Source of the DNA: Sedimenticola hydrogenitrophicus
GTDB taxonomy: Bacteria > Pseudomonadota > Gammaproteobacteria > Chromatiales > Chromatiaceae
Direction of reading: 5' to 3'
Assembly: GCF_025175675.1 (NCBI RefSeq)
Contig: NZ_JANIOA010000039.1
Span: 1 to 42,397, forward strand
Length of the DNA stretch: 42,397 nucleotides
In this document: piece by piece, positions 16,165 through 25,604 of the stretch
How positions within the stretch are numbered: the first letter of the stretch is position 1
Layout of the letters: the number at the start of each line of letters is the position of its first letter
Notes under the pieces: generated by a model
What the model saw: the letters and a program-made list of their open reading frames with translations, nothing else
Databases searched by the model: none
Told to the model about the DNA's origin: nothing
Made by a program: the position numbers and the translations under genes

Positions 16165-17103
16165 ATGAGTGACGCGCTGAAGATCATATTTGCCGGAACC
16201 CCCGAGTTCTCGGTCCCCCCGCTACATGCACTGATCCGCTCTCCCCACCAGGTGGTGGCGGTCTACAGCCAGCCCGACCGGCCGGCCGGGCGCGGCCGCA
16301 AACTGACTGCCAGTCCGGTCAAGCGGCTGGCACTGGAACATGCCATCCCGGTGTATCAGCCGAATAACTTCCGTGCGGCGGAGGACCTGGCCGCCCTGGA
16401 GGCGCTGCAGGCCGATCTGATGGTAGTGGTGGCCTACGGCCTGATCCTGCCGCAGCGGGTGCTGGATGCACCACGGCTGGGCTGCATCAACATCCACGCC
16501 TCGCTGCTGCCGCGCTGGCGCGGCGCGGCACCGATCCAGCGCGCGGTGCTGGCCGGCGACGAACGCACCGGGATCACCATCATGGAGATGGAGGCCGGGC
16601 TGGATACCGGGCCGATGCTGCTGAAGCGGGAACTGGCGATCGGCGTGGACGAGACCGGCGGCGCCCTGCACGACCGGCTCTCCGAGCTGGGGGCCGAGGC
16701 GCTGATGGCGGCGCTGCCGGGTATTGCCGAGGGCACCCTGGAGGCGGAGCCCCAGGACGAGGCGCTGGCCAACTACGCCGGCAAGCTGGAGAAGGCGGAG
16801 TCCACCCTGGAGTGGAGCCGGGATGCGCGGGCGCTGGACCGTCAGGTGCGCGCCTTCAACCCCTGGCCGGTGGCGCAGACCCGGATGGCGGGCGAGGTGC
16901 TGCGTATCTGGGAGAGTACGCCGCTGCCCGGCCCGGTGGCGGCCGCGCCGGGGACCGTGGTGGCCTGTGGCCGCGACGGCATCGATGTAGCTACCGGGGA
17001 GGGGCTGTTGCGCATCCGTTCGCTGCAGTTGCCGGGCAAGCGGGCCATGAGTGCCGCCGACTTCCTCAATGCCCATGATCCGCAAGGGGTGATACTTGGT
17101 TAA
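16165..17103 (+). CDS. fmt: Methionyl-tRNA formyltransferase
   Basis: Fmt formylates initiator methionyl-tRNA using 10-formyltetrahydrofolate. The 312-residue protein (E. coli: 315) has an N-terminal Rossmann domain with [25 protein letters not shown], the catalytic block [20 protein letters not shown] (Asn-His pair), and [19 protein letters not shown]-terminal OB-fold follows (about 210-312) with the conserved FNPWPVAQT. It lies 88 bp downstream of def, as in most bacteria. Frame and start are well supported. Confidence 0.97.
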   Translation: MSDALKIIFAGTPEFSVPPLHALIRSPHQVVAVYSQPDRPAGRGRKLTASPVKRLALEHAIPVYQPNNFRAAEDLAALEALQADLMVVVAYGLILPQRVLDAPRLGCINIHASLLPRWRGAAPIQRAVLAGDERTGITIMEMEAGLDTGPMLLKRELAIGVDETGGALHDRLSELGAEALMAALPGIAEGTLEAEPQDEALANYAGKLEKAESTLEWSRDARALDRQVRAFNPWPVAQTRMAGEVLRIWESTPLPGPVAAAPGTVVACGRDGIDVATGEGLLRIRSLQLPGKRAMSAADFLNAHDPQGVILG

Positions 17104-17127
17104 TCCGCCACCAGTACAGTCAAGCTT

Positions 17128-18432
17128 ATGAAAGCCGCCGCCCTAGGCAACCCGCGCGTGGTGGCGGCGCAGCTGTTGCGCCAACTGGCCGCCGGCCGCT
17201 CGATCTCCGATCTGCTCGAACCGGGACTGGATGCGGTCGCGCCGCGCGACCGCGGGCTGGTGCAGGAGTTCTGCTTCGGAGTGGCGCGCTGGCGCCCGCG
17301 GCTGGAGCGGATCGCCGGGCAACTGCTGAGCAAACCGATCAAGCCCAGGGAGGGGGAGGTGCAGGCGCTGATCCTGCTCGGTCTCTACCAACTGATCTAT
17401 ATGCGGGTGGCGCCCCACGCCGCGGTGGCGGAGACGGTGGAGGCGGCCCGGCTGCTGGGCAAAACCTGGGCGGTGGGGCTGATCAACGCCCTGCTGCGCC
17501 GCTTCCAGCGCGAGCGCGAGGCGCTGCTGGCGGCCGCGGATGCCGACCCCCTCAGCCGCTACGCCGTGCCCGGCTGGCTGTACCAGCGTATCCGCCGCGA
17601 TTGGCCCGACCACTGGGAGGCGATCCTGCAGGCGACCAACGAACATCCGCCCATGAGCCTGCGGGTCAATCTGGCGGCCAACAGCCGGGAACAGTACCTG
17701 GCGCTGCTGGCGGCGTCGAATATCGAGGCGACCCCCATTCCCCGGGTGCCCTCCGGCCTGATCCTGGGGAAACCGATGGATGCGACGGAACTGCCCGGGT
17801 TTGCCGAGGGCCGGGTCTCGGTGCAGGACGGCGGGGCGCAACTGGCGGCGCCGCTGCTGGATCTGCGGCCCGGCCAGCTGGTGCTGGACGCCTGCGCCGC
17901 GCCGGGCGGCAAGTCGGGGCATATCCTGGAATCGGCGCCGGTCCGGCTCACCGCCATGGACCTGGAGCCGCGCCGCCTGGAGCGGGTGCGCCAGAACCTG
18001 GCGCGGCTGGGGGTGACGGCCGAGATCGTGCCGGGGGATGCGGCCGATCCGCGGGGTGACTGGGGCGCCCGGCAATACGACCGCATCCTGCTGGACGTAC
18101 CCTGTTCGGCCACCGGGGTGATGCGTCGCCATCCCGATATCAAGCTGTTACGCCGGGAAGGGGACATTGCCGCCCTGGTGCGGACCCAGGGGCATATCCT
18201 GCAGGCCGTCTGGCCGCTGCTGAAGCCGGGTGGCCGGCTGCTGTATGCCACCTGTTCGCTGTTGGCGGAAGAGAATGAGGGTCAGGTGGCGCGTTTCCTC
18301 GCCCAGACCGCGGACGCCCGTGAACGGCCGATCGAGGCGGAGTTGGGGCACCCCCGTGCGCCGGGCCGGCAGACCCTGCCTGGTGAAGCGACCATGGATG
18401 GTTTCTACTATGCCTGTCTGGAGAAAATCTAG
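17128..18432 (+). CDS. rsmB: 16S rRNA (cytosine967-C5)-methyltransferase RsmB
   Basis: RsmB methylates C967 of 16S rRNA. The 434-residue protein (E. coli: 429) has an N-terminal NusB-like RNA-binding domain (about 1-140; ALILLGLYQLIYMRVAPHAA) and a C-terminal SAM-dependent methyltransferase domain. SAM-binding is marked by DACAAPGGKSGHILE, and the two cysteines of the m5C mechanism are in LDVPCSATGVMRRHPDIK and YATCSLLAEENE. The gene follows fmt by 24 bp, and the next start (18439) is 6 bp after its stop, so it belongs to the same transcription unit. Confidence 0.97.
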   Translation: MKAAALGNPRVVAAQLLRQLAAGRSISDLLEPGLDAVAPRDRGLVQEFCFGVARWRPRLERIAGQLLSKPIKPREGEVQALILLGLYQLIYMRVAPHAAVAETVEAARLLGKTWAVGLINALLRRFQREREALLAAADADPLSRYAVPGWLYQRIRRDWPDHWEAILQATNEHPPMSLRVNLAANSREQYLALLAASNIEATPIPRVPSGLILGKPMDATELPGFAEGRVSVQDGGAQLAAPLLDLRPGQLVLDACAAPGGKSGHILESAPVRLTAMDLEPRRLERVRQNLARLGVTAEIVPGDAADPRGDWGARQYDRILLDVPCSATGVMRRHPDIKLLRREGDIAALVRTQGHILQAVWPLLKPGGRLLYATCSLLAEENEGQVARFLAQTADARERPIEAELGHPRAPGRQTLPGEATMDGFYYACLEKI

Positions 18433-18438
18433 GAGCGT

Positions 18439-19035
18439 ATGCATTACTCTCAATCACATGTCGGGTCACAAGCCGGACCCGTGCGGACCGTCGTCAGGCT
18501 GCTCCTGCTGTGTGCCGCCCTGACCCTCAGTCTGCCGGCGCTGGCGGAGGCGTTCGAGGTGGAGGGGCTGACGGCGCATGAGGTGGAAGGGGTCTACCTG
18601 ATGGAGGCCAGCATCCGTTACCGGTTCAGCGACGAGCCGCTGGAGGCGCTGGAGAGCGGGGTACCGCTGACCCTGGAGGTGCATATCCAGCTGCGCCGCG
18701 AGGGCGCCTGGATCTGGGAGGCGGATCTGGTGGACGCCCGGCTGCGCTACCGGATCCTGTACCAGGCGTTGCACGGCCTCTATCAGGTGACCGATCTCGC
18801 CAGCGGCACCCAGCAGTACTTCGCCACCCGCGAGGCGGCCTTCACCGCCCTGGGCCGGGTGCGGGATGTGCAGCTGATACGGGTGGAGAAACTGCAGCGG
18901 GGCGAGACCTACCGGCTGTCCCTCAGGTCCAGCCTGGACATCGAGGCGCTGCCCTTGCCGCTGCGGCCCCTGGCCTACCTGAGCCCGGCGTGGAATCTGT
19001 CCAGTGAGTGGAGCCTATGGCGCCTGCAGCCCTGA
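18439..19035 (+). CDS. DUF4390 family secreted protein
   Basis: The 198-residue protein has an N-terminal hydrophobic signal (VVRLLLLCAALTLSLPALAEA) and a beta-rich mature part with the DUF4390 pattern: EGVYLMEASIRYRFSDEPLEALESGVPLTL, then YRILYQALHGLYQVTD and a C-terminal LRPLAYLSPAWNLSSEWSLW. The function is unknown. The gene sits directly upstream of the NtrY-like sensor in many Gammaproteobacteria, and here the two overlap by 19 bp, so it may work with the sensor in the envelope (inference). TAGGAG, which includes the rsmB stop codon, serves as ribosome-binding site. Confidence 0.88.
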   Translation: MHYSQSHVGSQAGPVRTVVRLLLLCAALTLSLPALAEAFEVEGLTAHEVEGVYLMEASIRYRFSDEPLEALESGVPLTLEVHIQLRREGAWIWEADLVDARLRYRILYQALHGLYQVTDLASGTQQYFATREAAFTALGRVRDVQLIRVEKLQRGETYRLSLRSSLDIEALPLPLRPLAYLSPAWNLSSEWSLWRLQP

Positions 19036-21248
19036 AACGACTGACCAGCGGGGCGCTGCCGGTGGTCTTGCTGCTGGCGGTAGTGCTGGTCTCGCTGCAC
19101 CTGATGAGCGGCGCCCTGCAGAACACCGAGGAGCTGAGCCGGCTGTTCATCCCGCTGCTGGTCACCAGCGTACTCGGCCTGTTTGCCATGGTGATCGTGG
19201 TCAGCTTCAATATTGTCCGGCTGATCACCCGCTACCGCCGCCAGGCGGCCGGCTCGCGGCTGGCGCTGCGCCTGGTGGTGGTATTCGTGGCGCTGTCGCT
19301 GGCCCCGGTGACGGTGGTCTATTACTACTCCCAGCAGTTTCTGCTCAAGGGCATCGACAGCTGGTTCGATGTGCATATCGACCAGTCCATGGAGGATGCC
19401 CTCAGCCTGGGCCGGGCCTCCCTGGATCTGCACAAACTGGAGCGCCTGAAGGTGGCTCAACTGCTGCTGGAAGAGCTGTCCGGCTCCTCGGTGGCCGGCC
19501 TCAGTCTTAGCCTGGAGGATCTGCGCGAGCAGTTCGGCGCCAGCGAGCTGGTGCTGATGGATGCCAACGGCAGGCCGATCGCCAGCGTCAACGCCGACCC
19601 CAGTATCCTGCTCACCAGCCGGTTGGATGGGGCGATGCTGCAGCAGATCCGCTCCGGCGAGGACTACGTCGGGGTGGAGCCGAACCCGAACGTGGAGGGG
19701 CAGCTGGAGGTGCGTGCCGTGGTCGCGGATCAGATCCGCGGCCGGCTGCTGCTGGCGCGTTTTCCCATCTCCCGTTCCATCGCCGATCTTACCGTCAAGG
19801 TGGAGGGGAGCTACAGCCGTTACAAGGAGCTGGCGTTCCTGCGCAAGAGCCTGAAGAGCACCTTCACCCTGGCGCTGGTGATGGTGCTGCTGTTCAGCCT
19901 GCTGGCGGCGATCTGGGCCGCCTTCTTCACCGCCCGGCGTCTGGTCAGGCCGGTGGCCGGTATTGCCGAGGGCACCCGCGAGGTGGCGGAGGGTAACTAT
20001 GGCCTGCAGCTGCCGCTGCCGAAGGCGCGCGACGAACTCGGTTTCCTGGTGGATTCGTTCAACTCGATGTCGCGGCGCATCGCCCACTCCCGCGACGAGA
20101 CGGCGCGCACCCAGCGCCAGGTGGAGGCGCAGCGCACCTACCTGGAGACGGTGCTGGGGCGCCTCTCCTCGGGAGTGATGTCCCTCGATGCGGCCGGTCA
20201 CCTGCGCACCGCCAACCAGGCGGCGGGGGAGATCCTGAAAGTGGATCTGTCGCGGATGCTGGGCGAGGATGCCGACGCCCTGGCCGAGGTGTCTCCGCGC
20301 CTGCGCCAGTTCATTGAGGCGGTACGCGGGCCGGTGGAGCAGGAGCAGCGCGACTGGCGCGGCCAGATCACCCTGATCGGCGGTGAAGGGCGCCAGGTGC
20401 TGCTGTGCCGCGGCACCCCGCTGGCCCAGCCGGACGACGAGTCGATGGGCTATGGCCTGGTGTTCGACGACATCACCAACCTGCTCAAGGCGCAGCGCGA
20501 TGCCGCCTGGGGCGAGGTGGCGCGGCGTCTGGCCCACGAGATCAAGAACCCGCTGACGCCGATCCAGCTCTCGGCGGAGCGGTTGCGGCACAAATACCTG
20601 AAGAAGATGCAGGGCAAGGATGCCGATGTGCTGGACCGGGCCACCCACACCATTGTCTCCCAGGTCGAGGCGATGAAGGAGATGGTCAACGCCTTCTCCG
20701 ACTATGCCCGGCCCTCGCGCATCGATCCGCAGCCGGTACACCTGGACGGCCTGGTTCAGGAGGTGCTGGACCTGTACCGCAGCGCCGGCCTGAGCTCCGG
20801 CCTGGTGATCCACCTGGGGGCGGGCGAGACCCGGGTCGAGGCGGACCCGGTGCGGCTGCGCCAGGTGGTGCACAACCTGGTGAAAAATGCCCAGGAAGCG
20901 GTCAGCGGGGAAAAAAATCCGCGGATCAAGGTCAGCACAGCATTGAAAATGGTCAATGATTGTGGCTTTGTCCAGTTGGAAGTGGTGGACAACGGCCCCG
21001 GGTTCGATGCCGAGATCCTGGCCCACCTGTTTGAACCCTATGTCACCACCAAGGCCCGGGGGACCGGGCTGGGCCTGGCGGTGGTGAAGAAGATCGCCGA
21101 AGAGCATGGTGGTACCATCTGGGCGGAAAACCGCCCGCAGGGGGGCGCCAGCGTGATCCTGAGACTTCCCACTATCGGCGCGGAACCGCCCCATGCAGAC
21201 CGTATCGAGCGGTATGCCGGACCCAATGCGAGGAGCAGAACCCCATGA
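19017..21248 (+). CDS. ntrY: NtrY-like sensor histidine kinase
   Basis: A 743-residue membrane histidine kinase. Hydrophobic segments lie near 12-32, 42-67 and 82-102, then an extracytoplasmic region, then a fourth segment (STFTLALVMVLLFSLLAAIW) and a HAMP domain (ARRLVRPVAGIAEG). A PAS-like region (about 385-480) precedes the HisKA box ARRLAHEIKNPLTPIQLSAE, whose His is the phosphorylation site. The ATPase part shows NLVKNAQEAV, VDNGPGFDAE and GTGLGLAVVKKIAEEHGG. NtrYX systems act in nitrogen or redox-related control, but the signal here is unknown. It overlaps the preceding gene by 19 bp and the ntrX start by 4 bp. GTG at 19008 is an alternative start. Confidence 0.93.
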   Translation: MAPAALKRLTSGALPVVLLLAVVLVSLHLMSGALQNTEELSRLFIPLLVTSVLGLFAMVIVVSFNIVRLITRYRRQAAGSRLALRLVVVFVALSLAPVTVVYYYSQQFLLKGIDSWFDVHIDQSMEDALSLGRASLDLHKLERLKVAQLLLEELSGSSVAGLSLSLEDLREQFGASELVLMDANGRPIASVNADPSILLTSRLDGAMLQQIRSGEDYVGVEPNPNVEGQLEVRAVVADQIRGRLLLARFPISRSIADLTVKVEGSYSRYKELAFLRKSLKSTFTLALVMVLLFSLLAAIWAAFFTARRLVRPVAGIAEGTREVAEGNYGLQLPLPKARDELGFLVDSFNSMSRRIAHSRDETARTQRQVEAQRTYLETVLGRLSSGVMSLDAAGHLRTANQAAGEILKVDLSRMLGEDADALAEVSPRLRQFIEAVRGPVEQEQRDWRGQITLIGGEGRQVLLCRGTPLAQPDDESMGYGLVFDDITNLLKAQRDAAWGEVARRLAHEIKNPLTPIQLSAERLRHKYLKKMQGKDADVLDRATHTIVSQVEAMKEMVNAFSDYARPSRIDPQPVHLDGLVQEVLDLYRSAGLSSGLVIHLGAGETRVEADPVRLRQVVHNLVKNAQEAVSGEKNPRIKVSTALKMVNDCGFVQLEVVDNGPGFDAEILAHLFEPYVTTKARGTGLGLAVVKKIAEEHGGTIWAENRPQGGASVILRLPTIGAEPPHADRIERYAGPNARSRTP

Positions 21249-22618
21249 GCAGCGCACCCCATATCCTGGTGGTGGACGACGAACCGGATATCCGCAGCCT
21301 GGTCAAGGAGATCCTCGAGGACGAGGCCTACGACGTGGTGATGGCCGAGGACGGCGCCAGCGCGCGCAAGGCGCTACGTGACCGGCGTCCCGACCTGGTG
21401 CTGCTGGATATCTGGATGCCGGACGTGGACGGCATCTCGCTGCTCAAGGAGTGGTCGGACGGGGACGACGGCCTGCCCTGTCCGGTGATCATGATGTCCG
21501 GTCACGGCACGGTGGAGACGGCGGTGGAGGCGACCCGCCTGGGCGCCTACGATTTCCTGGAGAAACCGCTCTCGCTGGCCAAGCTGCTGCTCACCGTGGA
21601 GCGGGCACTGGAGGTGGACAAGCTGCAGCAGGAGAACATCGGGCTGCGCCGCCACACCCAGCATGTGGTGGAACCCACCGGGCGCAGCGCGGTGATCCAG
21701 CGGCTGCGGGAACAGGTGAAGCGGATCGCCCAGCACGACACCTGGGTGCTGATCAGCGGCGAGCCCGGCTCCGGGCGCGAGACCTTCGCCCGCTATCTGC
21801 ACTCGCAGAGCGTGCGCCGCGACCGGCCGTTCATCGATGTCGGTGTCTCCTCCATCGCCCGCGGCAACTCCGCGCGCGAGCTGTTCGGCAGTGAACAGGG
21901 CGGGCAGATCCATTACGGGGCGCTGGAGCAGGCGCGTGGCGGCACCCTGTTCCTGGACGAGGTGGCGGACATGGATATCGAGGCCCAGACCCAGCTCCTC
22001 GGGGCGCTGGACGGCGGCGCCTTTCTCCGCGTCGGCGGTTCCGAGCCGGTGCAGATCGACGTGCGTATCGTCGCCGCCACGCAGAAGAACCTGCAGGACG
22101 AGGTGCAGGCCGGCCGCTTCCGCGAGGACCTGTTCTACCACCTCAACGTGGTGCCGCTGCACATCCCGCCGCTGCGCGAGCACCGCGAGGATGTGCCGGA
22201 GCTGCTCGCCTACTACGTGGACAGCTACGTGGCCCACGAGAAGCTGCCGTACCGCCGCTTCGACGTGCGCGCGCAGAACTTCCTGCGTAATCACAGCTGG
22301 CATGGCAATATCCGTGAACTGAAGAACCTGGTGCAGCGCCTGCTGATCCTCGGCGCCGGTGACGAGATCACCCAGGATGAGGTGGAGGCGGCGTTGGGCA
22401 GTGTCGGCCTGGCGCTGGAGAGCGGGGCGCGCTTCCCGGTCTCCTTCGACCAGCCGCTGCGCCAGGCGCGGGAGGCGTTCGAGAAGGCTTACCTGGAATA
22501 TCAGTTGGAGAAACACGCCGGCAATGTGAGCCAGATCGCCCAGGCGTCGGGTATGGAGCGCACCCACCTCTACCGGAAACTGAAGACGCTGGGCATTGAT
22601 GTGAAGGACAAACGGTAA
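21245..22618 (+). CDS. ntrX: NtrX-like response regulator with degenerate sigma-54 activator domain
   Basis: The 457-residue protein has a receiver (Asp55 in [10 protein letters not shown], Lys107 in FLEKPLS), a AAA+ domain, and a C-terminal Fis-type helix-turn-helix ([21 protein letters not shown]). The AAA+ domain is altered. The Walker A segment is GEPGSGRE, with Arg178 where GESGTGKE has Lys. The loop after LFG is [15 protein letters not shown], so the GAFTGA motif that contacts sigma-54 is absent. Walker B (GGTLFLDEV) and [11 protein letters not shown] are kept. This suggests a regulator that does not activate sigma-54 and may act as a DNA-binding factor with sigma-70. It is paired with ntrY by an ATGA overlap. 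Confidence 0.93.
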   Translation: MSSAPHILVVDDEPDIRSLVKEILEDEAYDVVMAEDGASARKALRDRRPDLVLLDIWMPDVDGISLLKEWSDGDDGLPCPVIMMSGHGTVETAVEATRLGAYDFLEKPLSLAKLLLTVERALEVDKLQQENIGLRRHTQHVVEPTGRSAVIQRLREQVKRIAQHDTWVLISGEPGSGRETFARYLHSQSVRRDRPFIDVGVSSIARGNSARELFGSEQGGQIHYGALEQARGGTLFLDEVADMDIEAQTQLLGALDGGAFLRVGGSEPVQIDVRIVAATQKNLQDEVQAGRFREDLFYHLNVVPLHIPPLREHREDVPELLAYYVDSYVAHEKLPYRRFDVRAQNFLRNHSWHGNIRELKNLVQRLLILGAGDEITQDEVEAALGSVGLALESGARFPVSFDQPLRQAREAFEKAYLEYQLEKHAGNVSQIAQASGMERTHLYRKLKTLGIDVKDKR

Positions 22619-22703
22619 TAAGCTCGCCGCTTTGTGCCGGACAGTGTGCAGACTGGCCGCGGCGGCGAATCGACTCAACCCGGACAGAATCAGAACAGAA
22701 ACA

Positions 22704-24077
22704 ATGAAAATAATCATCCTAGGCGCCGGGCAGGTGGGGACATCGGTGGCCAACAACCTGGCCTCCGAGGCCAACGACATCACGGTGGTCGACCAGAACC
22801 CCGAGCTGCTGCGGGAACTGCAGGACCGGCTCGATCTGGGGACCGTGCAGGGACACGCGGCGCACCCGGAGGTGCTGATGCGTGCCGGCGCCGAGGATGC
22901 CGACCTGATCCTCGCCGTGACCAACAGCGACGAGACCAACATGGTCGCCTGCCAGGTGGCCTACAGCCTGTTCCGCACCCCCACCAAGATCGCCCGGGTA
23001 CGCGCCCTCGGCTATACCAAATACCCCCAGCTGTTCTCCCCCGAGGCGATGCCGATCGACGTGCTGATCAGCCCCGAGCAGCTGGTCACCGACTACATCA
23101 TGCGCCTGATCGAGAACCCCGGTGCCCTGCAGGTACTGGACTTCGCCGGTGGCCGGGTGCGCCTGGTGGCGGTGCGCGCCTATTACGGCGGCCCACTGGT
23201 GGGCCACGAGCTGCGCACCCTGTATGACCACATGCCCAATATCGAGGCGCGGGTGGCCGCCATCTACCGCCAGGGGCGGGCGATCCAGCCGGAGGGCGAC
23301 ACCGTCATCGAGGCCGATGACGAGGTCTTCTTCGTCGCCGCCAAGGAGAACATCCGCGCGGTGATGAGCGAACTGCGGCGCCTGGACAAGCCGTTCAAGC
23401 GCCTGATCTTCGCCGGCGGCGGCAATATCGGCATGCGCCTGGCCCACGCCCTGGAGCGCGACTACCAGGTCAAGCTGATCGAACGCGACCGGCGGCGCGC
23501 CCAGAAGGTGGCCGAGGAGCTGCCCAAGACCATCGTGCTGCACGGCGACGTGGCCGACGAGGATCTGCTCCTGGAGGAGAATATCGAGGGCACCGACGTG
23601 TTCTGCGCCGTCACCAACGACGACGAGGCCAACATCCTCTCCGCCATGCTGGCCAAACGCCTGGGGGCGCGCAAGGTGATGGCCCTGATCAACCGCGCCG
23701 CCTACGTGGACATGGTGCAGAGCGGGCCGATCGACATCGCCATCTCGCCCCAGCAGGCCACCATCGGCAGCCTGCTGACCCATGTGCGGCGCGGCGATGT
23801 GGTGATGGTGCACTCGTTGCGGCGCGGCGCGGCCGAGGCGATCGAGGCGGTGGCCCACGGTGATCCCAGCTCCTCCAAGGTGGTGGGCCGGGCGATCGAG
23901 GAGATCAAGCTGCCGCGCGGTACCAACATCGGCGCCGTGGTGCGCGGCGACGAGGTGCTGATCGCCCACCACGACACGGTGATCGAGTCCGAGGATCACG
24001 TCATCCTGTTCCTGGTGGACAAGCGCCAGATCCCTGAGGTCGAGCGGCTGTTCCAGGTGGGTATCACATTCCTATGA
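22704..24077 (+). CDS. trkA: Trk potassium uptake protein TrkA
   Basis: TrkA is the cytoplasmic nucleotide-binding gate of the Trk K+ importer. The 457-residue protein (E. coli: 458) has two RCK units. The first opens with [20 protein letters not shown] and has ITVVDQNPE; the second opens with [20 protein letters not shown] and has VKLIERDR. Each is followed by an RCK_C lobe. The Rossmann glycine motifs (GxGxxG) are intact in both. I chose the ATG at 22704, where homology starts; the in-frame upstream part adds 24 unrelated residues. It lies 85 bp after ntrX and 67 bp before trkH. Confidence 0.97.
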   Translation: MKIIILGAGQVGTSVANNLASEANDITVVDQNPELLRELQDRLDLGTVQGHAAHPEVLMRAGAEDADLILAVTNSDETNMVACQVAYSLFRTPTKIARVRALGYTKYPQLFSPEAMPIDVLISPEQLVTDYIMRLIENPGALQVLDFAGGRVRLVAVRAYYGGPLVGHELRTLYDHMPNIEARVAAIYRQGRAIQPEGDTVIEADDEVFFVAAKENIRAVMSELRRLDKPFKRLIFAGGGNIGMRLAHALERDYQVKLIERDRRRAQKVAEELPKTIVLHGDVADEDLLLEENIEGTDVFCAVTNDDEANILSAMLAKRLGARKVMALINRAAYVDMVQSGPIDIAISPQQATIGSLLTHVRRGDVVMVHSLRRGAAEAIEAVAHGDPSSSKVVGRAIEEIKLPRGTNIGAVVRGDEVLIAHHDTVIESEDHVILFLVDKRQIPEVERLFQVGITFL

Positions 24078-24144
24078 AGGGGGTGCCCCGGGACGATTCG
24101 CAGGCCACCGGCGGCGGCGCCGGCCGGCGGGGTGACTGAGCGCC

Positions 24145-25596
24145 ATGCAGTTCAGCGCCATTCAACGCATCCTCGGGATCCTGCTGATGGTGTTCAGCGC
24201 CACCATGCTGCCGCCGCTGCTGGTGTCGCTCTGGTACGACGACGGCGCCTACACCTCGTTTCTTATCGCCTTCATCATCATTCTCATGGTCGGCGCCGTC
24301 TCCTGGGTCACGGTACCGGACCAGAAGCGCGAGTTGCGGCTGCGCGACGGGTTCATGGTGGTGGTGCTGTTCTGGAGCGTGCTCGGCATCGCCGGTTCGC
24401 TCCCCTTCACCCTCACGGTCGATCCCCAGATGTCCCTCACCGACGCTGTATTCGAGTCGATCTCCGGTCTCACCACCACCGGATCCACGGTGATCATCGG
24501 CCTCGACGAGCTGCCACCGTCGATCCTCTATTACCGGCAGCAGCTGCAGTGGCTGGGCGGCATGGGCATCGTCGTGCTGGCGGTGGCGGTACTGCCGATG
24601 CTCGGCATCGGCGGTATGCAGCTGTATCGCGCCGAGACCCCGGGGCCGATGAAGGATACCAAGCTGACGCCGCGCATCACCGAGACCGCAAAGGCGCTCT
24701 GGTACATCTACCTCGGGCTGACCCTCGCCTGCACCCTGGCCTACTGGGCCGCGGGCATGAGCCTGTTCGATGCCATCGGTCACTCCTTCTCCACCATCGC
24801 CATCGGCGGCTTCTCCACCCATGACGCCAGCATAGGCTATTTCGACAGTACCCTGATCGAGATGGTGGCGGTGCTGTTCATGCTGCTCTCCGGGGCCAAC
24901 TTCGCCCTGCACTTCATCGCCGTCAACCGGCGTAGTCCGCGTATCTACCTGCTGGACAGCGAGTTCCGCTTCTATCTGCAGGTACTGCTGTTCGTGGCCC
25001 TGGTGGTGATGTTGGCCCTGTACAGCACCGGCACCTATCCGGACTGGGGCGAGGCCTTCACCAAGGGGCTGTTTCAGGCGGTCTCCATCGGCACCACCGC
25101 CGGCTTCACCACCGCCGACTACTCGCTCTGGCCCGGATTCATCGCCATCGTGCTATTGTTCACCAGCTTCATCGGCGGCTGCGCCGGCTCCACCGGCGGC
25201 GGCATCAAGGTGATCCGCTTCCTGCTGCTGATCAAGCAGGGGCTGCGCGAGATCACCCGGCTGGTCCATCCCAGTGCCCAGATCCCGATCCGGGTTGGCG
25301 CCAAGACCATCACCCCGCGGGTGGTGGAGGCGGTGTGGGGCTTCTTCGCCCTCTACGTGGCCAGCTTTACCCTCATGTACCTGGCACTGGCGCTCACCGG
25401 CCTGGACCTGATGACCGCCTTCTCGGCGGTCGCCGCCTCGATCAACAATCTGGGACCGGGACTGGCCGCGGTGGGGACCAGCTACACCGACCTCAACGAT
25501 CCGGCCAAATGGATCCTCTGCTTTGCTATGCTGTTAGGGCGACTGGAGATCTTCACCCTGCTGGTGCTGTTGTCACCGGCCTACTGGCGAAAGTAG
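24145..25596 (+). CDS. trkH: Trk potassium uptake protein TrkH
   Basis: TrkH is the membrane pore subunit that imports K+ and pairs with TrkA encoded just upstream. The protein is 483 residues, the same as E. coli TrkH. The four selectivity loops are visible in order: ISGLTTTGSTV, HSFSTIAIGGFSTH, SIGTTAGFTTADY and AASINNLGPGLAAVG, each centred on the conserved glycine. Between them lie multiple hydrophobic helices. The lysine/arginine-rich cytoplasmic loop (KVIRFLLLIKQGLREITRL) after GGCAGSTGGGI is typical. The stop is 8 bp before the glcD start. Confidence 0.97.
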   Translation: MQFSAIQRILGILLMVFSATMLPPLLVSLWYDDGAYTSFLIAFIIILMVGAVSWVTVPDQKRELRLRDGFMVVVLFWSVLGIAGSLPFTLTVDPQMSLTDAVFESISGLTTTGSTVIIGLDELPPSILYYRQQLQWLGGMGIVVLAVAVLPMLGIGGMQLYRAETPGPMKDTKLTPRITETAKALWYIYLGLTLACTLAYWAAGMSLFDAIGHSFSTIAIGGFSTHDASIGYFDSTLIEMVAVLFMLLSGANFALHFIAVNRRSPRIYLLDSEFRFYLQVLLFVALVVMLALYSTGTYPDWGEAFTKGLFQAVSIGTTAGFTTADYSLWPGFIAIVLLFTSFIGGCAGSTGGGIKVIRFLLLIKQGLREITRLVHPSAQIPIRVGAKTITPRVVEAVWGFFALYVASFTLMYLALALTGLDLMTAFSAVAASINNLGPGLAAVGTSYTDLNDPAKWILCFAMLLGRLEIFTLLVLLSPAYWRK

Positions 25597-25604
25597 TGAC
25601 CCCC

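Noticed and set aside
18975-21257. Long open frame (760 codons) antisense to ntrY
   Set aside because: It is a by-product of high GC at third positions in ntrY; it is low complexity, rich in His/Gln/Arg, and has no family motif.
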